This document shows, piece after piece, positions 61,992 through 64,000 of a stretch of 64,000 bases of DNA. Within the stretch, counting starts at the first letter, position 1, and every line of letters starts with the position of its first letter. The notes under the pieces were generated by a model that did not search any database, had not been told where the DNA came from, and worked only from the letters and a program-made list of their open reading frames with translations. Both the position numbers and the translations under genes were made by a program. This stretch comes from JBBRVW01 sp963784645 (GTDB taxonomy: Bacteria > Actinomycetota > Actinomycetes > JACCUZ01): NCBI GenBank assembly GCA_963784645.1, contig CAWARY010000003.1, positions 174,046-238,045 on the forward strand, in the 5' to 3' direction.

Positions 61992-63169
61992 ACGACACCC
62001 AGCTGCTCACCGACACGATGCGGGACTGGTCGCAGGAGGCCGCGGTGCCGCCGGGCCTCGCCGAGCGCGCCCTGGCCGGTCACCGGAAGGCGCGCGGCCG
62101 CCGGACCCTCCCGGTGCTGGCGGGGCTGGCCGCCGCCGCCGTGGCCGTCGGGACGTTCGCGGCCCTCCAGGCCGGGCCGAGGACCGGGCAGCCCGTGTCG
62201 CCGGCCACCGACGGCCCGCTCGAGGTGTCGTCCGACACGGCGCACGCCCCGCCGCAGGACCTCGTCGCGGCCGGCGACCTCGCCGTGTCCGCCGTCGTGA
62301 CCTTCGAGCGTGCCCCGACCGGCGATGGCTGGACGACCATCCGCCGGCACTACGCCCTGCTGGACACGACGGCCGGCCGGTACGAGCCGACCGAGTGGGG
62401 CTACGTCTCCGTCGCGCCGGGCCTCGCGACCGCCGCCGTCCTCGAGGGTGACCTGCCGGCCGCTCGGGTCGGCATCCTCGACCTGGCGACCGGCGACGTG
62501 ACCCGCTGGGTGCCGGTCGACCATCCGGTGGCCTCGCTCGTGTGGTCGCCCGACGGCACCAAGGTCCTCGCGACGTCGTACGACGGCGACCCCGACCTGG
62601 AGAAGAAGGTGGGACCGAACTCGTACCGGACCAGCCCGGCGCGGCGCACCGGTTTCGTCGTCGTGGACCCCGCTGCCGTCACAGCCACCTGGTCGGCCGC
62701 GCCCGGCGACGCCTTCTCGGGTCGCTCCGACCTGCACTGGACCCACGACGGGGCCGGGGTATTCGACACCGTCTCCGGCGACCTGGACAAGCGGTGGTTC
62801 ACCCTCGACGGCAGCCAGGCCGCACCCGGTGATCTCGACTCGTACCAGCTGAACCTGGGCCCGGCGGTCGACCTGCCCCTCGCCTCGCCGGACGGACGCT
62901 TCACGATCACGCAGTCGTCCGGGCTGCCGACCGCGATCACCGACAACGACACCGGTGAGGTCTACCGGCAGGAGGCGCTGCAGGTGTTCGGCTGGGCCGA
63001 CGACGAGCACGTCGTGACCCTCGCCGGCTGTGCTGCGCCGTGCAAGGGCAAGGCCGAGTTTCAGAACGGTCTGGTCCTCATGCGGTACGACGGGACCGAC
63101 CAGGTGCCGCTCACAGAGGTCCGCAAGGGTGACGGGAACGACTGGTCCTTCCAGCTCACGCCCCGCTAG
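61988..63169 (+). CDS. Membrane-anchored propeller-like protein, candidate anti-sigma partner
   Basis: 393 aa. A cytoplasmic N-terminus of about 38 residues (MNDTQLLTDTMRDWSQEA, GLAERALAGHRKARGRR) precedes one membrane helix (40-62). A beta-rich extracytoplasmic domain with repeats such as VWSPDGTKVLAT, LHWTHDGAGVF and LASPDGRFTI follows, typical of WD40/TolB-like propellers. A Cys pair lies in LAGCAAPCKGK. No zinc-binding anti-sigma motif is seen. The 4-bp overlap with the sigma gene and the topology suggest a membrane sensor that holds the sigma factor; this is inference. Confidence 0.75.
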   Translation: MNDTQLLTDTMRDWSQEAAVPPGLAERALAGHRKARGRRTLPVLAGLAAAAVAVGTFAALQAGPRTGQPVSPATDGPLEVSSDTAHAPPQDLVAAGDLAVSAVVTFERAPTGDGWTTIRRHYALLDTTAGRYEPTEWGYVSVAPGLATAAVLEGDLPAARVGILDLATGDVTRWVPVDHPVASLVWSPDGTKVLATSYDGDPDLEKKVGPNSYRTSPARRTGFVVVDPAAVTATWSAAPGDAFSGRSDLHWTHDGAGVFDTVSGDLDKRWFTLDGSQAAPGDLDSYQLNLGPAVDLPLASPDGRFTITQSSGLPTAITDNDTGEVYRQEALQVFGWADDEHVVTLAGCAAPCKGKAEFQNGLVLMRYDGTDQVPLTEVRKGDGNDWSFQLTPR

Positions 63170-63184
63170 GCGCGACGCTCGTCG

Positions 63185-64000
63185 CTAACCCCGCGCGGCG
63201 ATCAGCTCGGCGATCTGCACCGCGTTGAGCGCAGCGCCCTTGCGCAGGTTGTCGTTGCTCACGAACAGAGCCAGCCCGCGGCCGTCGGGCACCCCTGGGT
63301 CCCGCCGCAGCCGGCCGACGTAGGACGGGTCGCGACCGGCCGCGTGCAGCGGTGTCGGCACGTCGGCGAGCTCGACCCCCGGCGCACCGGCAAGCAGCTC
63401 GCGGGCACGCTCGACCGAGAGCGGCCGGGCGAACTCCGCGTTGATCGACAACGAGTGACCGGTGAAGACCGGCACCCGCACGCAGGTGCCGGAGACCAGC
63501 AGCTCGGGGATGCCGAGGATCTTGCGGCTCTCGTTGCGCAGCTTCTGCTCCTCGTCGGTCTCGAAGGAACCGTCGTCGACCACGGAGCCGGCCATCGGGA
63601 GCACGTTGAACGCGATGGGGGCGACGTACTTCTCCGGCGCGGGGAACGGCACCGACGAGCCGTCGTGCACGAGGTCGGTCGCCCGGTCGACGACCTGGCG
63701 CACCTGCTTGTCGAGCTCGTCGACGCCGGCCAGCCCGCTGCCGGACACCGCCTGGTAGGTGCTGGCCACGAGGCGGACCAGACCGGCCTCGTCGTGCAGC
63801 GGCTTGAGCACCGGCATCGCCGCCATCGTCGTGCAGTTGGGGTTGGCGATGATCCCCTTACGGGCGTCCGCGAGCGCCTCCGGGTTGACCTCGGAGACGA
63901 CCAGCGGGACGTCGGGGTCCATCCGCCAGGCCGAGGAGTTGTCCACGACGACCGCGCCGGCCGCGGCGTAGCGGGGGGCCAGCGCCCTCGAGGTCGATCC
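63185..64000 (-). CDS. asd: Aspartate-semialdehyde dehydrogenase, 3' part (5' end outside window)
   Basis: NADPH-dependent reduction of aspartyl phosphate to aspartate semialdehyde, for lysine, threonine, methionine and diaminopimelate. The visible 271 residues begin in the GSTSRALAPRYAAAG phosphate-binding segment. They include VVVDNSSAWRMD, the catalytic Cys in NPNCTTMAA, SGSGLAGVDEL, and VFTGHSLSINAEF with the active His. The frame is open to the window edge, so the N-terminal Rossmann part lies beyond it. It is convergent with the propeller gene, the stops being 15 bp apart. Confidence 0.95.
   Translation of the reverse strand, partial: GSTSRALAPRYAAAGAVVVDNSSAWRMDPDVPLVVSEVNPEALADARKGIIANPNCTTMAAMPVLKPLHDEAGLVRLVASTYQAVSGSGLAGVDELDKQVRQVVDRATDLVHDGSSVPFPAPEKYVAPIAFNVLPMAGSVVDDGSFETDEEQKLRNESRKILGIPELLVSGTCVRVPVFTGHSLSINAEFARPLSVERARELLAGAPGVELADVPTPLHAAGRDPSYVGRLRRDPGVPDGRGLALFVSNDNLRKGAALNAVQIAELIAARG

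Overview
The window is about 64 kb of very GC-rich DNA with densely packed genes, many GTG starts, 4-base ATGA/GTGA gene overlaps and frequent TANNNT boxes 6-8 nt before start codons (leaderless mRNAs). WhiB, BldG-like, 6C RNA, DUF4244 pilin and the two Get3-like ATPases all point to an actinomycete. From memory, the gene order is the conserved actinobacterial block that runs roughly from holB (Rv3644c) to Rv3683 in Mycobacterium tuberculosis, and through topA, hppA, bldG, tad, acs, nth, crp and wblA in Streptomyces. I cannot name the genus.

Layout. 0-1.5 kb: 3' end of glpD and a secreted sortase. 1.5-12.3 kb (minus): holB, an MFS-thymidylate kinase fusion, topA, a methyltransferase and the proton-pumping pyrophosphatase hppA. 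12.5-13.4 kb: RsbW-like kinase and BldG-like STAS protein. 13.6-21.7 kb: DECH-box helicase and the divergent Tad/Flp pilus operon (Ssd/CpaE, TadA, TadB, TadC, DUF4244 pilin, two TadE-like proteins). 21.8-23.9 kb: a HAD phosphatase flanked by a probable 6C small RNA and a possible Ms1-like RNA locus. 23.9-33.6 kb: LytS/LytTR two-component system, two sodium-solute symporters with small membrane partners, an MFS exporter and acetyl-CoA synthetase, probably an acetate or other carboxylate uptake and activation module. 33.6-34.8 kb: a decayed DUF222/HNH gene with a LexA box on its start codon.

34.9-42.8 kb: RibD-like reductase, F420-type oxidoreductase, holin-like protein, EphE-like hydrolase, DUF309 protein, LigD-type polymerase domain, then the tightly coupled minus operon nth, thioredoxin-like lipoprotein, CoA-type NUDIX and MarP-like protease. 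42.9-47.7 kb: an RsiG-like protein with two c-di-GMP-binding signatures, Crp, MBL hydrolase, NUDIX, MerR, RidA and a small DUF4177 gene. 47.8-53.4 kb: SDR, esterase, two GNATs, the Get3-like pair and a WhiB4/WblA-type regulator. 53.6-64 kb: bifunctional penicillin-binding protein, YqeY, phosphoesterase, a Gly-rich LPxTG surface protein, tRNA-Pro, a GGDEF-EAL protein, a SigE-type sigma factor with a propeller-like partner, and the 3' part of asd.

Most notable: the RsiG-like protein, in the same window as a diguanylate cyclase/phosphodiesterase; the two RNA loci around the HAD gene; an in-frame 33-bp repeat expansion in topA; and single-base frameshifts at the ends of tmk, a membrane protein and the LPxTG protein. 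Those frameshifts are either assembly errors or real (possibly phase-variable) events.
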